Below, piece after piece: positions 1 through 9,159 of a DNA stretch of 35,180 nucleotides (position 1 is its first letter; every line of letters begins with the position of its first letter). The position numbers and the translations under genes are program-made. Under the pieces are notes generated by a model, which saw only the letters and a program-made list of their open reading frames with translations, searched no databases and was not told where the DNA came from. Origin of the DNA: Thraustochytrium sp. TN22 (lineage: Eukaryota; Sar; Bigyra; Thraustochytrida; Thraustochytriidae); assembly GCA_013306675.1 (NCBI GenBank), contig JABLUY010000315.1, positions 1-35,180 of the forward strand, given 5' to 3'.

Positions 1-24
1 GGCATCGGCGGTGAGGCAGGCGAG

Positions 25-60
25 CGAGGCTCGGCGAGGCTCGGCGAGGCTCGGCGAGGC
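25..60. repeat. Short tandem repeat upstream of the first gene
   Basis: A 10-bp unit, gaggctcggc, is repeated almost perfectly about four times and then decays into related ggctaggc and ggccagg words up to about position 100. It lies in the presumed 5' untranslated or promoter region of the gene starting at 159. No function can be assigned. Confidence 0.7.
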
Positions 61-158
61 TAGGCTCGGCCCGGCCAGGCTAGGCCAGGCCAGGGCGCAG
101 AGCAGGGCGCAGCAGTCGAGCGGCGCAGGGCGAAGGCTCGCCGCGGGAGCCGCCCGCC

Positions 159-1742
159 ATGGAGGGCAGGAACGGCCTGCGCGGCGGCGGCGGCGGCAGC
201 GGCAGCGGCAACAGCAAAAAGGCGCAGCAGAGCCAGAGCCAGAGCCAGAGCCCAGGCCCAAGTCAAAGCCAGGCGAAGCAGAACCAGACCAACCACCAGT
301 CGCAGCTGGAGCTGCTGCTCCGGCGGCAGCGGTTCCTGCAGAACAGCGGGCATGAAACGCCCGGGCTGGCGGCCGGCGGGCAGCTGGGCACCGGCGGCCC
401 AGTGTCGGCGACGCTGGCGCCATTCCTGCAGTACGGCAGCACGTTGCGCGTGGCGCCCGTAAACAGGGCCGAGGCCGCCATGCAGAGCCGCAAGCGGCTC
501 GGCAACCTACTGACCAAGACCTCCCGCACGTCGCCGTCGACGCGCGTGCAAAACCACGGAGACGCCATCAACCCGCGCGCCGGCGGCAGCGGCGGCAACG
601 GCGGCAGCGGCGCGGCCGGGGCCGCCAGCGCCACCGGCGCCAGCAGCGCCTCCGGCGCCGTCAAGCGGCCCCTGGCCGCCGAGGACGCCAGCAATGACAG
701 CAACAACGGCAACAGCGGCAGGGCGACCGCGGACGCGCGGGCGCACGAAGCCGGCGTGGACCTAGACCTGGACGAGGACGCCAAGGACGACTTTTTGGCC
801 ATGCTCCGGGCGGAGCTGGCCAACAAGCCCGCGCCCCGCAAGGGCGTCGCGCTCTTGCACTTCGACGATATCCTGGAGATGCTCGAGGCGCACCAGGTCG
901 ACGTGACGAGCCTCACGGCCGAGGTTGTGCACACGCTACAGCACATCGTCAACGAGGCGGCGCGCGAGATCGTCCTCGACATTTGCTCGCAAAAGAAGCA
1001 GCGCATCGCCACCAGCAAGCACCTCAGCATCTCGGCGCCCGACATCCGCACCGCCGTCGCCTCGCTCGCCGAAGGTAACCCCGTCGTTGTGCGCTACCCG
1101 AGCACCGCGCGCTTCTACTCATACATCCACCACTGCACCGCCATGCTCGGCACGCCCGACCCGGAGAGCAATCAGGTGCGCGAAGCCATCGTGCAGCGCC
1201 GCGAGCAGCCCGTTGGCCGCAACAAGAAGAAGCGAAAACTCGGCCCCGCCATCGCGCCTTCGGCCCCCGTCATGAGCGCCCCGCGCCTGCCCACCATGAT
1301 GACCGCCTTCGTGGGCAACGGCGCCGGCCTTCCCGGCGTTGCCACGAGCGCTGGCGCCAGCCCCAATGGCAGTACCCAGGCTGCCGGCTCCCCCGCCGGC
1401 TTCGCTGCGGCAGCGGCCGCTGCCGCAGGCGGCCCGAACTCGACCTCGACCTCGACCACGAGCAACGCAGCGCAGATCGCCGCAGCCATGGCCGCCAAGG
1501 CCGAGAGGGATGTGCTCGACGCCAGCTCCTCGCACCTTCGCAACTTCGCGCGCAACCCGCAAAAGGCTTCTTCAGAGGACATGGGCCTCGGCCTTCTCGC
1601 TAGTGCTGCCGGTCACTTGCAAGGCCAGGACCGTCAAAAGACTGGCGGCGTCAACCTCGCCTTTCAGTCCATGGGCGGCGTGCATCAGGCCTTTCAGAAG
1701 GTGCCTTCGGGGGGCACGCGTCGCTCCACGCGCCGCAGCTGA
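159..1742 (+). CDS. Histone-fold protein, H2B-like, with long low-complexity extensions
   Basis: Unspliced frame of 527 residues; the start ATG sits in a good eukaryotic context (cgccATGg). The N-terminal 230 residues are low complexity: Gly/Ser runs, a Gln/Ser SQSQ tract, poly-Ala. Residues about 231-305 form a predicted helix-loop-helix pattern typical of a histone fold. The segment KHLSISAPDIRTAVASLAEG, followed by a short linker and a Y-containing C-terminal helix, resembles the end of the H2B fold (I-T-x-x-x-I-x-T-A-V-x-x-L-x-x-G). A basic nuclear-localisation-like cluster, KKKRK, lies near residue 356, and the C-terminus is Ala/Ser/Thr rich and ends in RRSTRRS. True H2B is about 120 residues, so this is either a strongly extended variant or a histone-fold subunit of a TAF/SAGA-like complex. 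The histone fold is fairly clear; the H2B assignment is inference. Confidence 0.6.
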   Translation: MEGRNGLRGGGGGSGSGNSKKAQQSQSQSQSPGPSQSQAKQNQTNHQSQLELLLRRQRFLQNSGHETPGLAAGGQLGTGGPVSATLAPFLQYGSTLRVAPVNRAEAAMQSRKRLGNLLTKTSRTSPSTRVQNHGDAINPRAGGSGGNGGSGAAGAASATGASSASGAVKRPLAAEDASNDSNNGNSGRATADARAHEAGVDLDLDEDAKDDFLAMLRAELANKPAPRKGVALLHFDDILEMLEAHQVDVTSLTAEVVHTLQHIVNEAAREIVLDICSQKKQRIATSKHLSISAPDIRTAVASLAEGNPVVVRYPSTARFYSYIHHCTAMLGTPDPESNQVREAIVQRREQPVGRNKKKRKLGPAIAPSAPVMSAPRLPTMMTAFVGNGAGLPGVATSAGASPNGSTQAAGSPAGFAAAAAAAAGGPNSTSTSTTSNAAQIAAAMAAKAERDVLDASSSHLRNFARNPQKASSEDMGLGLLASAAGHLQGQDRQKTGGVNLAFQSMGGVHQAFQKVPSGGTRRSTRRS

Positions 1743-2643
1743 TTTCAGGCTTGCTTGGCCGCACCGCACCGCACCGCACCGCACCGCACCGCACCGCACC
1801 GCACCGCACCGCACCGCACCGCACCGCACCGCCTGTGTTTGTTGTTTGGGTGGAATGACTCTCGCACAGTCAGTCATACCGTACTCCGGGCCCCACCGTG
1901 ATGACAGCGCGTTAGCCTGTGAGTTTGCCTGACTCATCATTCGTGCCGTGCCGTGCCTTGTGGCGTGGGACGGCATTCCAACCAGCATTCCAAAGCCAAT
2001 CGACCAACCATTGCAATCAACCAACCAACCAACCAACCAAGACTCTTTGTCTGTGAGAGAGTAGTGAGATGAGTGAATCAGTGAGTGAATCAGTGATGCG
2101 TGATGATTGCAAAATGTGAGTGAGACCTCGGCGTCATGGTCGTCGAGGAGAGGTCATTGCCAAGCGTTGCGTGGCCCCGATCACGCTCGACCTGGAGCGC
2201 TCTGTCCGCACGTTGAGTAGCTGGGCGGCACCAGCTATTTGCCGCAAGAGCCGCGTCGCGAGGCAGCTGAAAAGAGCAACTCCGAAGCAAATTTCAGAGC
2301 AACCCAAATGCAACCCAAAAGTAAAACGCAAGCACGTTCGCCTTTTCGCCGGGCTCGAGCCTGCAAAGGCAGTGCAAGCCTTGCTGACTGATCGTTTGTC
2401 CGAGACGGAGTGCAAGAGCGCCTCTGGCACCGGCACTGGCACTGTCATGGTCATTGGCAGAGTGTGTGAGTCGCTGGTCGGCCAGCCCGCCACGGGCCCG
2501 GGCAGCCAGCCAAGCCAAAGCCACGAGGCGCCACGAGCACGAGCGGTGGGCAGCGGCGACCAGCCCGGCCAAGCGCAGTGCTGGCAGAGGAGCAGAGGAA
2601 GAAAGCAAGCTGGCGAGTGGGCCAGCGGGCGCTCGCGTCACGC
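1743..2643. other. Intergenic region with simple repeats
   Basis: Holds the CCGCA array (1759-1830), a CCAA tetranucleotide run (about 2017-2040) and a gtgagtgaatca repeat (about 2065-2095). Open frames that overlap the next gene have no recognisable features. The region probably contains the 3' end of the histone-fold gene and the promoter of the methyltransferase gene. Confidence 0.6.
1759..1830. repeat. (CCGCA)n pentanucleotide microsatellite
   Basis: About 14 perfect tandem copies of ccgca begin 17 bp after the stop codon of the upstream gene. This is a plain microsatellite and is likely to vary in length. Confidence 0.95.
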
Positions 2644-3945
2644 ATGCGGGCGGTGGAGTTCTACAGTGGCATCGGAGGCCACCACGCAGCCTTGCGGCTG
2701 GCGCTGGGCAAGGATGCAGACGTGGACGTCGTGCGGGCCTTCGACATGAGCGAGCACGCATGCCGCACGTACGAGCACAACCTCCCGTCGTCGGGACCGG
2801 TGAGCAGACGCAACATCCTGTTCCTCAAGCCGGAGCTGGGCGCAGAGTACGAGGAGCTGTGCGGCGCAGACCTCTTCGTCATGTCGCCGCCGTGCCAGCC
2901 GTATTCACGGCGCAAAGGAGGGGAGTTCTCGAGCGCCAAAGACCGGTCCGGGGATAGCGACGCACGCGCGCTCTCCTTGCACCACCTCATCGACCAGATG
3001 CGCACGGATGACCGCTTCGTGCCTCGCATGCTGCTGCTTGAGAACGTGCTGGGCTTCGAGCAATCCGAGTCCTTTGCACGCCTCAAGGTCGCTTTCGCGG
3101 AGCGCGGCTTCACCTGGCAGGCCATCGTCCTCTCGCCGCGTATGCTGGGCGTCCCGAACTCGCGTCCGCGTCTCTTCGTCGTCGCGAAACGCGGCCAAGG
3201 CCGAGGCCAAGTCCATGGCGGCGAGGACGCCAGCTTTGCCGTGCCGGCGTGGAACGGCCGCATCGTGCAGGAGTGGGCCGCCGACCCGGCGCGGCGCCAG
3301 ACACAAAAGGAGCTCGCGGCGCCCGACGGGATGCTCTGGCTTGAGCCTGGCGAGGTCCTGCGCACGTTGGCTGCCGTGGACGCGCTTACCGTAGATGACC
3401 TCGTGCACGGCGACCCGCCCTCGTCAGACGGTGCGGGGCGCGAGCCGGCGCCGCTCGCGCCTTTTCTGGACGCGCACGACGCACGCTTTGAGGTGGACCC
3501 GGTCGCGCTATGGAGGGTGGCCAACTACTTTGACGTTGTCACGCCGGCCTCGCGCTGGTCGCCGTGCTTCACCAAATCGTACGCCAAGTTCGGCGGCGGC
3601 GCCGCGGGCGCCGTGGTGTGCGAGACGACCGACGACGCGGGCGTCTGCGCGGCGTACGAGGCCTATTTTCAGGAGCGCGCCGCCATCATGGAGGCCGCCA
3701 AGCCGGGACGCCCGGATTGGAAGCAGGTGGTGCAGGAGCGCGGCGGCTGCCCGCTCTTGGCGCCGCTCAAGTTGCGCTACTTTGCGCCGGCCGAGATCGC
3801 CAGGCTGCTCGGCTTCCCGTCTACATTTACCTTCCCGCCCGACGTCTCACTCAAGCAGCAGTACGCGCTGCTTGGCAACAGCCTCAGCATACACAACGTT
3901 GCACTCCTGGTTCGCTACATGTTGTGCGAGCCGTCGAAGCAGTGA
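2644..3945 (+). CDS. TRDMT1: Dnmt2-family tRNA (cytosine-38 C5) methyltransferase
   Basis: Predicted protein of 433 residues from the ATG at 2644, which begins MRAVEFYSGIGG; an in-frame ATG at 2578 would add 22 unremarkable residues. The class-I SAM-dependent C5-methyltransferase motifs are in order: motif I (EFYSGIGG), motif IV with the catalytic cysteine (SPPCQPYSR, Cys84), motif VI (LLENVLGFE), and the C-terminal motifs (LLGFPSTFTFP, then YALLGNSLSIHN). The target-recognition part contains SPCFTKSYAKFG, the CFT signature that separates Dnmt2 from DNA methyltransferases of the DNMT1 and DNMT3 types. Dnmt2 enzymes transfer a methyl group from SAM to C38 of tRNA-Asp and some other tRNAs. Human DNMT2 is 391 residues; the extra length here is an insertion in the central region around residues 185-290. 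All key residues are present, so the enzyme should be active. Confidence 0.93.
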   Translation: MRAVEFYSGIGGHHAALRLALGKDADVDVVRAFDMSEHACRTYEHNLPSSGPVSRRNILFLKPELGAEYEELCGADLFVMSPPCQPYSRRKGGEFSSAKDRSGDSDARALSLHHLIDQMRTDDRFVPRMLLLENVLGFEQSESFARLKVAFAERGFTWQAIVLSPRMLGVPNSRPRLFVVAKRGQGRGQVHGGEDASFAVPAWNGRIVQEWAADPARRQTQKELAAPDGMLWLEPGEVLRTLAAVDALTVDDLVHGDPPSSDGAGREPAPLAPFLDAHDARFEVDPVALWRVANYFDVVTPASRWSPCFTKSYAKFGGGAAGAVVCETTDDAGVCAAYEAYFQERAAIMEAAKPGRPDWKQVVQERGGCPLLAPLKLRYFAPAEIARLLGFPSTFTFPPDVSLKQQYALLGNSLSIHNVALLVRYMLCEPSKQ

Positions 3946-3970
3946 AAGAGGAACCACGACAAGGTAGTCG

Positions 3971-4066
3971 AGCTCTGATGCTGTGCAAGCAAGGCTTGAT
4001 CTGAGTGTTTGTGGACAGAGCTCTGACGCTGCGCAGGCAAGGCTTGATGTGAGTGTTTGTGGGCAG
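3971..4066. repeat. 48-bp tandem duplication
   Basis: Two adjacent 48-bp copies (3971-4018 and 4019-4066) start agctctga and end gtttgtgg, with a few substitutions between them. They lie just downstream of the methyltransferase stop codon, in its probable 3' untranslated region. Confidence 0.85.
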
Positions 4067-4255
4067 CACCGGCACCGCGGCACCAGCATGCCGGCACCGC
4101 GGCAACAGCATGCATTCGTTGTAGAGTAAATAGCCAAAGTAGAAACTGTACCATTTTGACTTGCTGCCTGCCTGCGACTGACAGTGAAGTTTTAGCTAGA
4201 ACGAAGTTGAGCTCCTCCTTTCACTTGACCGCGCTAGCCATTATGCTTACAGGGC

Positions 4256-4333
4256 TCTTGTTCTTCTTCTCGGTCTTCTTCTTGTTCTTCTTTTATTTCG
4301 TCTTCTTCTTGTACTTGTTCTTCTTCTTTCTCT
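4256..4333. repeat. TTC-rich (GAA-rich on the minus strand) tract
   Basis: A run of ttc-type triplets interrupted by other pyrimidine-rich words ends just beyond the stop codon of the minus-strand dynein gene. On that gene's sense strand it is a GAA-rich 3' flank. It is simple sequence with no coding sign. Confidence 0.8.
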
Positions 4334-4341
4334 CATCAGGC

Positions 4342-7300
4342 TCACTTTTGATTCTGGTAGACGAGAGTCCGGAGCGCATCAGCCGCCTCCTGCGCAGTGC
4401 CGTGCGCATTGTCGAGCCCGCGAATGCGGTAGACGTCAATGACGCCGTTGGAGGCGCCCGCCACGACAATGGGCACATTGCTCGCAAAGGCGATGCTGGA
4501 GAAGAAGGCCGAGTCGGAGGAAGAAGCCGTCGCGCGCGCGCCGAGGCCCGACGCTGCCGAGGTCGCGGTGGCCAGGTCCGGCGGAGCGGGCGGGTCCATG
4601 CCAAGACCGGGCCCGGAGCCGGAAGACGTGGCGCGGCGCAGCGCGGCGCGCTGCGCAGCCTCGGCGTCGATGAACTGCGTGATGACCGGGTCGAGCGTGC
4701 TGCGCGAGAGATCCCAAATCTCCAGGCGGCCGTCGCCAGCGACGGAGCCAAAGACCGTAGCCTGCGAGGTGGACCAGGCCACGTCGTACACAACGTCAGC
4801 GAGGTCGACTGCCTGGAAGTGCAGCAGCGGCTGGTCGCGCTCCGGCTCCCACAGGCGCACGGACCAGTCAGCAGAGCACGTGAGGAAGGCCTCGGGCCAG
4901 AACGGCGAGCAGCGCAGCTTGTACACCGGGCCCGAGTGCCCAAAGTACGTCTCCAGATACTGCTCGTTGTAGCTGCAGGAGCAGCGGTGCAGCGTGCCGT
5001 CCTCCGTCGCCACGTAGTAAGTGCCCGAGCTGTTGGCGGGAAAGTCCAGGCTCAGGCCGGCGGCCGTGCGCGAGATGATGCCCTCGCCATGGCCGCCCAA
5101 CTCCGCCGGCACGTGCACGCGCTTGAGCACCATGAGGTCTGTGCTGGTGAGCCCCTTCTTGAAGGACCACTCCGTGACGCGGCCGTCTGAGCTCAGCGAG
5201 ACGAGCACCTCGCCACGCTCGTTCTTGTTCACCCACTTGACCTGCCACACGGCATCCTTGTGCTGCGACGGCAGCCGCGTGCTCTGCAGCACCGGTTTGC
5301 TCGCGGCCTCGCCCTCCTTGTGCAAGTCGTAGATGGCCACCGTACCGTCGTACATGCCAGCCGCCAGCAGACCTGGGTTCTCCGTGGAAAAGTCCACGCT
5401 GCACACGCCCGCATGGCAGCGGATGATGCGCTCTGGGTACTCCGGGTTCTTGAGCGTCCAGAACAGAATGAGACCGTCCTGCTGCGCATCAAAGTCAAAC
5501 TCGCAGTACGCGACCGCGAGCAGGTCCTCGTTCAGCCGGTTCCACGACATGCTGGACACCGTGCGCCCCGCGGTCTCCGGGCACCGGAACTTCCACAGCA
5601 GCTGCAGGCTCGGGCTCTCCATGGGCGCGACCTCGTCCTCCTCGTCCTCGTCCTCCTCGTCCTCCACCCCGGCCTGCTCGCCGTCCCCGCCGCTCGGCGC
5701 GCCCGAAGTCTCGGCCTGCTCGCCATTCTCCGCGCCCGCGGTCTTGCCCTCGCCGTCCTTGCTGGCGTCCTGCGCTTGCTGCTGCGGGTCGTCGCCGTGC
5801 TTGTGCTCTTGCTCCGTCTGGTCCGCCGAGGCGCCCTTGCTGCTGCTCCCCTGGTCCTGCGTCGACGCCTCCGCGCCGCCCGCCTGCAAGTCCTGGCCGT
5901 CGGAGGGCGGCGACGCCGTCGTCGTTGCATCCTCGCCGGCCGCGTCGCCCGCGCCGGCAGTCTCGGCCCCGGAGCCGGCCGCGTCCTCCGTGCTTGCGCG
6001 CGCGTCGTCGCCGCCGCGGTCCGAGCTGCCGGCCTCGTTCCCTGCCCCGTCCGGGTCATCCTGCGTCGCGGCGTCCGCCACGGGGACCGCGCGGTAGAGG
6101 AGGTGCTTGTCGTGGAAGACGTTTTGCTGGACGCCGCGCTCGATGGTGCGCAGCGTGTCGACCAGCTGCGCGTCGAGCAAGGCCGCCTCGTCCGCGGTCG
6201 GGTCCACCGGCGACCTGGCGGACATCGGCGACAGGGGCCCGCCGTCGTCGATGGGCAGCAGGCACCCGGGCGACGCCACGTTGGCGCTCACCACCCTGTT
6301 GAGTTGCTGCGACCGTGCGGCGATGAGCTTGGCACCCATCCCGCCGAGCCGGGCCGCGGCGCGCTCGCTGCCCGGCGCCGGCCCACCCGCGGAGGCCTCC
6401 GAGGAGGTCGGGTCCGTCGCGCCGCCAGGCCCGGCGCTGCTACTCGTCGCCCCGGCGGCAGACGGCGTGGGATCAGCGGCGCCGGCCACCCCGGCCTTGG
6501 GCCCGTCGCCAGCACCACCGATGAGATCATCCTCAGGGAGCCCGGCCAGGCCCCCGGCGCCGCGGTCCTGCTGCGCGGTGTGGTCGAAGATGTCCCAGGA
6601 GGAGATCTGGCAGCCCGAGTCTTGCACCGGCGGCGCCAAGGTTGAGGTCTCGGTGTTTTTCACATCCAGGTTGAGCGTCTGCGTCGGCCTCGGCATGTAC
6701 AGGTCGGAGCCCTCGCGCGCCTCGCACATCTCCTCATAGCGCTGGTTGCGCTCCGTGACGACCTTGCTCTCGTTGGACTCCGCCGAGACGCAGTAGCCGG
6801 TCAGGTGGAAGAGCGTGGTCGTGGGCGTCTCCACGAGCCGCATGAAGATGGTCTCCTGCAGATCGATCTGGCTGCGGTCCACGAGCGCGCCTGGTGCCTG
6901 CCGCGGGTCGCGCAGCGAGGGCGACCGCGGCTCTGTTGGCCTCTTGGCCGTGGGCGAGGTCGGCAGCGCCTGCGTCTGCACAGACTGCGTCTGGCTCGTC
7001 TGCGTCTGGGCCGGGTCCTGGTCCTCGTTTCGCGTGGAGATGTGCGGCGGCCTCGTCTCCGGCGCGGGCGGCAGCGGCCCGTCGTCGCCGTCCTGCGGTT
7101 GCTTGTGCTTGTTGGCGTGCTGACCGGCGGCGGGCGCCGCGCTGCCGTCCGCAGGCGCGGCCGCGTTCTTGCCGCTCCCATAGAGGCCGAGCGGCGGGCC
7201 GCCGGGCGCCGTGAGGCCGGAGCGGAGCCCCGTGGTGCTCGCGAAGATGGCGGACCCGTTCATGCTCGCGGCCGGGTCGCCGCCGGCGTTCTGGCCGGCG

Positions 7301-7623
7301 TGGGCTGCGCCTGTGCGCACGGCCAGGCTCTCGCCCTCGTGCAGCAGCGAGAGCGGCGTGAGGTCCCTGCCGTCCACCAGGACGCGCACGGCGTCGCCGG
7401 GGCCGCCGCCCTTGGCCGCGCCGCTGAGGCTCGTGCCGCGCATGCTGCTCCCGGACAGCTTGCTGGCGAACATGGTGCTGGCGCCGCCGCCCAGGCCGCC
7501 ATTGCCGCCCTTCTTCTTGCCGCCGCGGTTCGTGGCGCGGCTCGCGCCGCCCGAGAGCGACCCCTGCGCGAGCGCCGACGCGCTGGCGCCGCCCGCCGCG
7601 CCGCCCTTGCCCGTGCCGGCCAT
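4342..7623 (-). CDS. DNAI4: Axonemal dynein intermediate chain, IC138/DNAI4 (WDR78) type
   Basis: Unspliced frame of 1093 residues from the ATG at 7623. The N-terminal 640 residues are largely disordered, with Gly/Ala/Ser/Pro-rich tracts, a conserved-looking patch around VLVDGRDLTPLSLLHEG, and an acidic stretch (EDEEDEDEEDE) just before the propeller. From about residue 660 to 1065 there is a WD-repeat propeller with the dynein intermediate-chain pattern: SSMSWNRLNEDLLAVAY, LFWTLKNPEYPERII, then GMYDGTVAIYDL, SADWSVRLWEP and RLEIWDLSR. The phrase W-T-L-K-N-P-x-x-P-E-R is characteristic of intermediate chains, and the length is close to Chlamydomonas IC138 (about 1050). IC138/DNAI4 is the regulatory intermediate chain of the inner-arm I1 (f) dynein, which helps set ciliary waveform. 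The assignment to this subfamily rather than DNAI1/2 rests on length and the phrase pattern. Residues about 203-217 contain clustered TQT/QTQ motifs that could bind the LC8 light chain. The gene is divergent from the membrane-protein gene at 8012. Confidence 0.82.
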   Translation of the reverse strand: MAGTGKGGAAGGASASALAQGSLSGGASRATNRGGKKKGGNGGLGGGASTMFASKLSGSSMRGTSLSGAAKGGGPGDAVRVLVDGRDLTPLSLLHEGESLAVRTGAAHAGQNAGGDPAASMNGSAIFASTTGLRSGLTAPGGPPLGLYGSGKNAAAPADGSAAPAAGQHANKHKQPQDGDDGPLPPAPETRPPHISTRNEDQDPAQTQTSQTQSVQTQALPTSPTAKRPTEPRSPSLRDPRQAPGALVDRSQIDLQETIFMRLVETPTTTLFHLTGYCVSAESNESKVVTERNQRYEEMCEAREGSDLYMPRPTQTLNLDVKNTETSTLAPPVQDSGCQISSWDIFDHTAQQDRGAGGLAGLPEDDLIGGAGDGPKAGVAGAADPTPSAAGATSSSAGPGGATDPTSSEASAGGPAPGSERAAARLGGMGAKLIAARSQQLNRVVSANVASPGCLLPIDDGGPLSPMSARSPVDPTADEAALLDAQLVDTLRTIERGVQQNVFHDKHLLYRAVPVADAATQDDPDGAGNEAGSSDRGGDDARASTEDAAGSGAETAGAGDAAGEDATTTASPPSDGQDLQAGGAEASTQDQGSSSKGASADQTEQEHKHGDDPQQQAQDASKDGEGKTAGAENGEQAETSGAPSGGDGEQAGVEDEEDEDEEDEVAPMESPSLQLLWKFRCPETAGRTVSSMSWNRLNEDLLAVAYCEFDFDAQQDGLILFWTLKNPEYPERIIRCHAGVCSVDFSTENPGLLAAGMYDGTVAIYDLHKEGEAASKPVLQSTRLPSQHKDAVWQVKWVNKNERGEVLVSLSSDGRVTEWSFKKGLTSTDLMVLKRVHVPAELGGHGEGIISRTAAGLSLDFPANSSGTYYVATEDGTLHRCSCSYNEQYLETYFGHSGPVYKLRCSPFWPEAFLTCSADWSVRLWEPERDQPLLHFQAVDLADVVYDVAWSTSQATVFGSVAGDGRLEIWDLSRSTLDPVITQFIDAEAAQRAALRRATSSGSGPGLGMDPPAPPDLATATSAASGLGARATASSSDSAFFSSIAFASNVPIVVAGASNGVIDVYRIRGLDNAHGTAQEAADALRTLVYQNQK

Positions 7624-8011
7624 GCCGCCCCGCCTCGCCGCGCTGCGCCTCGCCGCGGCCTCCCGCCCTGCGGGTCTGCGGCCGCGCCTGCGCCCTGGGC
7701 GTCGGCGCCGGCCCCGCGCGCGCGCCGCCGCTCTCGCGCGCTCGCGGGCCTGCCGGCGCCCGCCGCGCTACGCGCGCTCAGCTGCTGACCGTTGACCGGA
7801 CAGCGATGCGCCCTCGGCCCGCAGCCGCAGTGGCGGCGCCGCTTTGCGCCCTTTGGCGCGGCCGGCGCCCACTTGCGGCGCGGCGGCGGCACTTGGAGTT
7901 GGCGCTGCGGCCGCGGTCGCCAGGCGCGGCCAGGCAGGCCCAGCCGAGGCGGCGGCGGGACGGGACGGGACGCGCGGCAGAGGGCGATGCGGCGCGCGGC
8001 GCGGCGCGCGG
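7624..8011. promoter_or_regulatory. Shared GC-rich intergenic region, probable bidirectional promoter
   Basis: These 388 bases separate the start codons of two divergently transcribed genes, the dynein chain (minus) and the membrane protein (plus). The DNA is very rich in CG and GC words and has no obvious TATA box. The open frames crossing it have only Arg/Ala-rich composition, as expected of GC-rich non-coding DNA. The promoter role is inferred from arrangement alone. Confidence 0.5.
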
Positions 8012-9159
8012 ATGGCGGGCGTGTTCGTGTCGCTGGAGGAGGCGGAGCGGAGGGAGGCGGAGGCGGAGGCGGCGGCCGCCGCGGAGGAGGCGCGGCTGGA
8101 GGCGGAGGAGGCCAGGCGCGCGCAGGCGACGCGGGAGAGGGAGGTGTACTGGGCGTATAACCTGTACGTGCTGGGCGTGGGGCCCGCGGCCATGGCCCTG
8201 GTCACGCTCTCCACCGGGCCGTTCGTGCTCAAGGCGGCGACGCGCTGCACGAACCAGCCCCTGCACGGTACGTGGGATGGGCGGAGGGCGAGCCCCCGCG
8301 GGCAGCGAGCCAAGACGCAGGACGCAAGCTAATGGGGCCGTGCCTTGCGCGCAGTCTTCGTCGCCTTGACGCTGGCCATCGCGTACGTGTATATGTTTCT
8401 CTACTCGTACATGCTCATGGGCCCGATTCCCTTCCACACGCGAATGAGCCCGCTCAAGATCGCCTTCGCGGTCATCGCCGTTCTCGCCACAGGCGCCTAC
8501 GGCCTAGGCGTGGGCTTCATGGCCATGGGGCCTGCCTGCGTACGTTCCGATCCGAGTATCTACCCTGCTTGCTTCGCCGGGTTCTGCTGCTTGCTTGCGC
8601 GTTTGCTCGGGCTCAAAGCACTCGATCGCGACTGACCGACCGCTCCTCCGTGCCAACTCAGGTCGACCAGGCGCCGCTCGAGTGGCGGTACTGCCAAATG
8701 GAAGTGCTGTTTTTTGTCGTTGGGTCGCTGTCTGCGTGCAGCAAATTTGGTAATGAAGCGTGGCACAAGAAGGCGCTGCAGCACCGGCGCGAGCGCCGCA
8801 AACGACTCAAGGAGCAGCTCGAGAAAGAAATGAACGAGCCGGACGCCTCCGAGCAGGACAACATAGCTGGCGACGAGGGCGAGGACGACGACGGGGACAC
8901 CGGCGTAGAAGACGATGACGAAGAAGACAATGACGATGATGAAGACGATGAAGTCGAAGAAGGAGAAAAAGACACAAATCAAGGCAAGGACGCAGGAGAG
9001 AGAGGAGCAGCGGGCGAAGAGGAGGAGGGAAGGGAAGCAGCAGATGAGCACCGAGAAGGAGATGGCGTGGAGGACCCAGGCGAGAACGGCAGGTCGTCCG
9101 CGAGGGCTCGTGCGGAGGAGGCTGCCTCGACCGTGCCCCCTAGCTCTCTACCTAGCTAG
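8012..9159 (+). CDS. Multi-pass membrane protein with acidic C-terminal tail (three exons), function unknown
   Basis: Exons 8012-8267, 8355-8539 and 8662-9159 join in frame to give 312 residues. Both introns start GTACGT and end CAG (87 and 122 bp). Intron 1 is phase 1 and intron 2 phase 0. The start ATG is followed by MAGVFVSLEEAERREAEAEA, an Ala/Glu/Arg-rich predicted helix (residues 8-45). Hydrophobic segments follow at about 51-75, 87-108 and 118-143, with a weaker one at about 159-175. Next come a basic helix (HRRERRKRLKEQLEKEM) and a long Asp/Glu-rich tail from about residue 195. I do not recognise the family. Splicing is supported because each exon's hydrophobic segments are complete only in the joined frame and the unspliced frames stop soon after each donor. 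Confidence 0.75.

Larger units (their letters stand above)
3946..4341. other. Intergenic region between two convergent genes
   Basis: Lies between the ends of the methyltransferase gene and the minus-strand dynein gene. It contains a 48-bp duplication (3971-4066), short gcaccgcggca repeats (about 4071-4105) and a TTC-rich tract. No gene is seen. Confidence 0.6.

Noticed and set aside
2120-2749. A 209-residue plus-strand open frame just upstream of the methyltransferase
   Set aside because: It overlaps the methyltransferase start in another frame and shows no motif or sensible composition.
5260-6645. A 461-residue plus-strand open frame
   Set aside because: It is antisense to the dynein intermediate chain, which has clear WD repeats. 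The frame is Arg/Ala/Val-rich, as expected of GC-rich antisense DNA, with no motifs.
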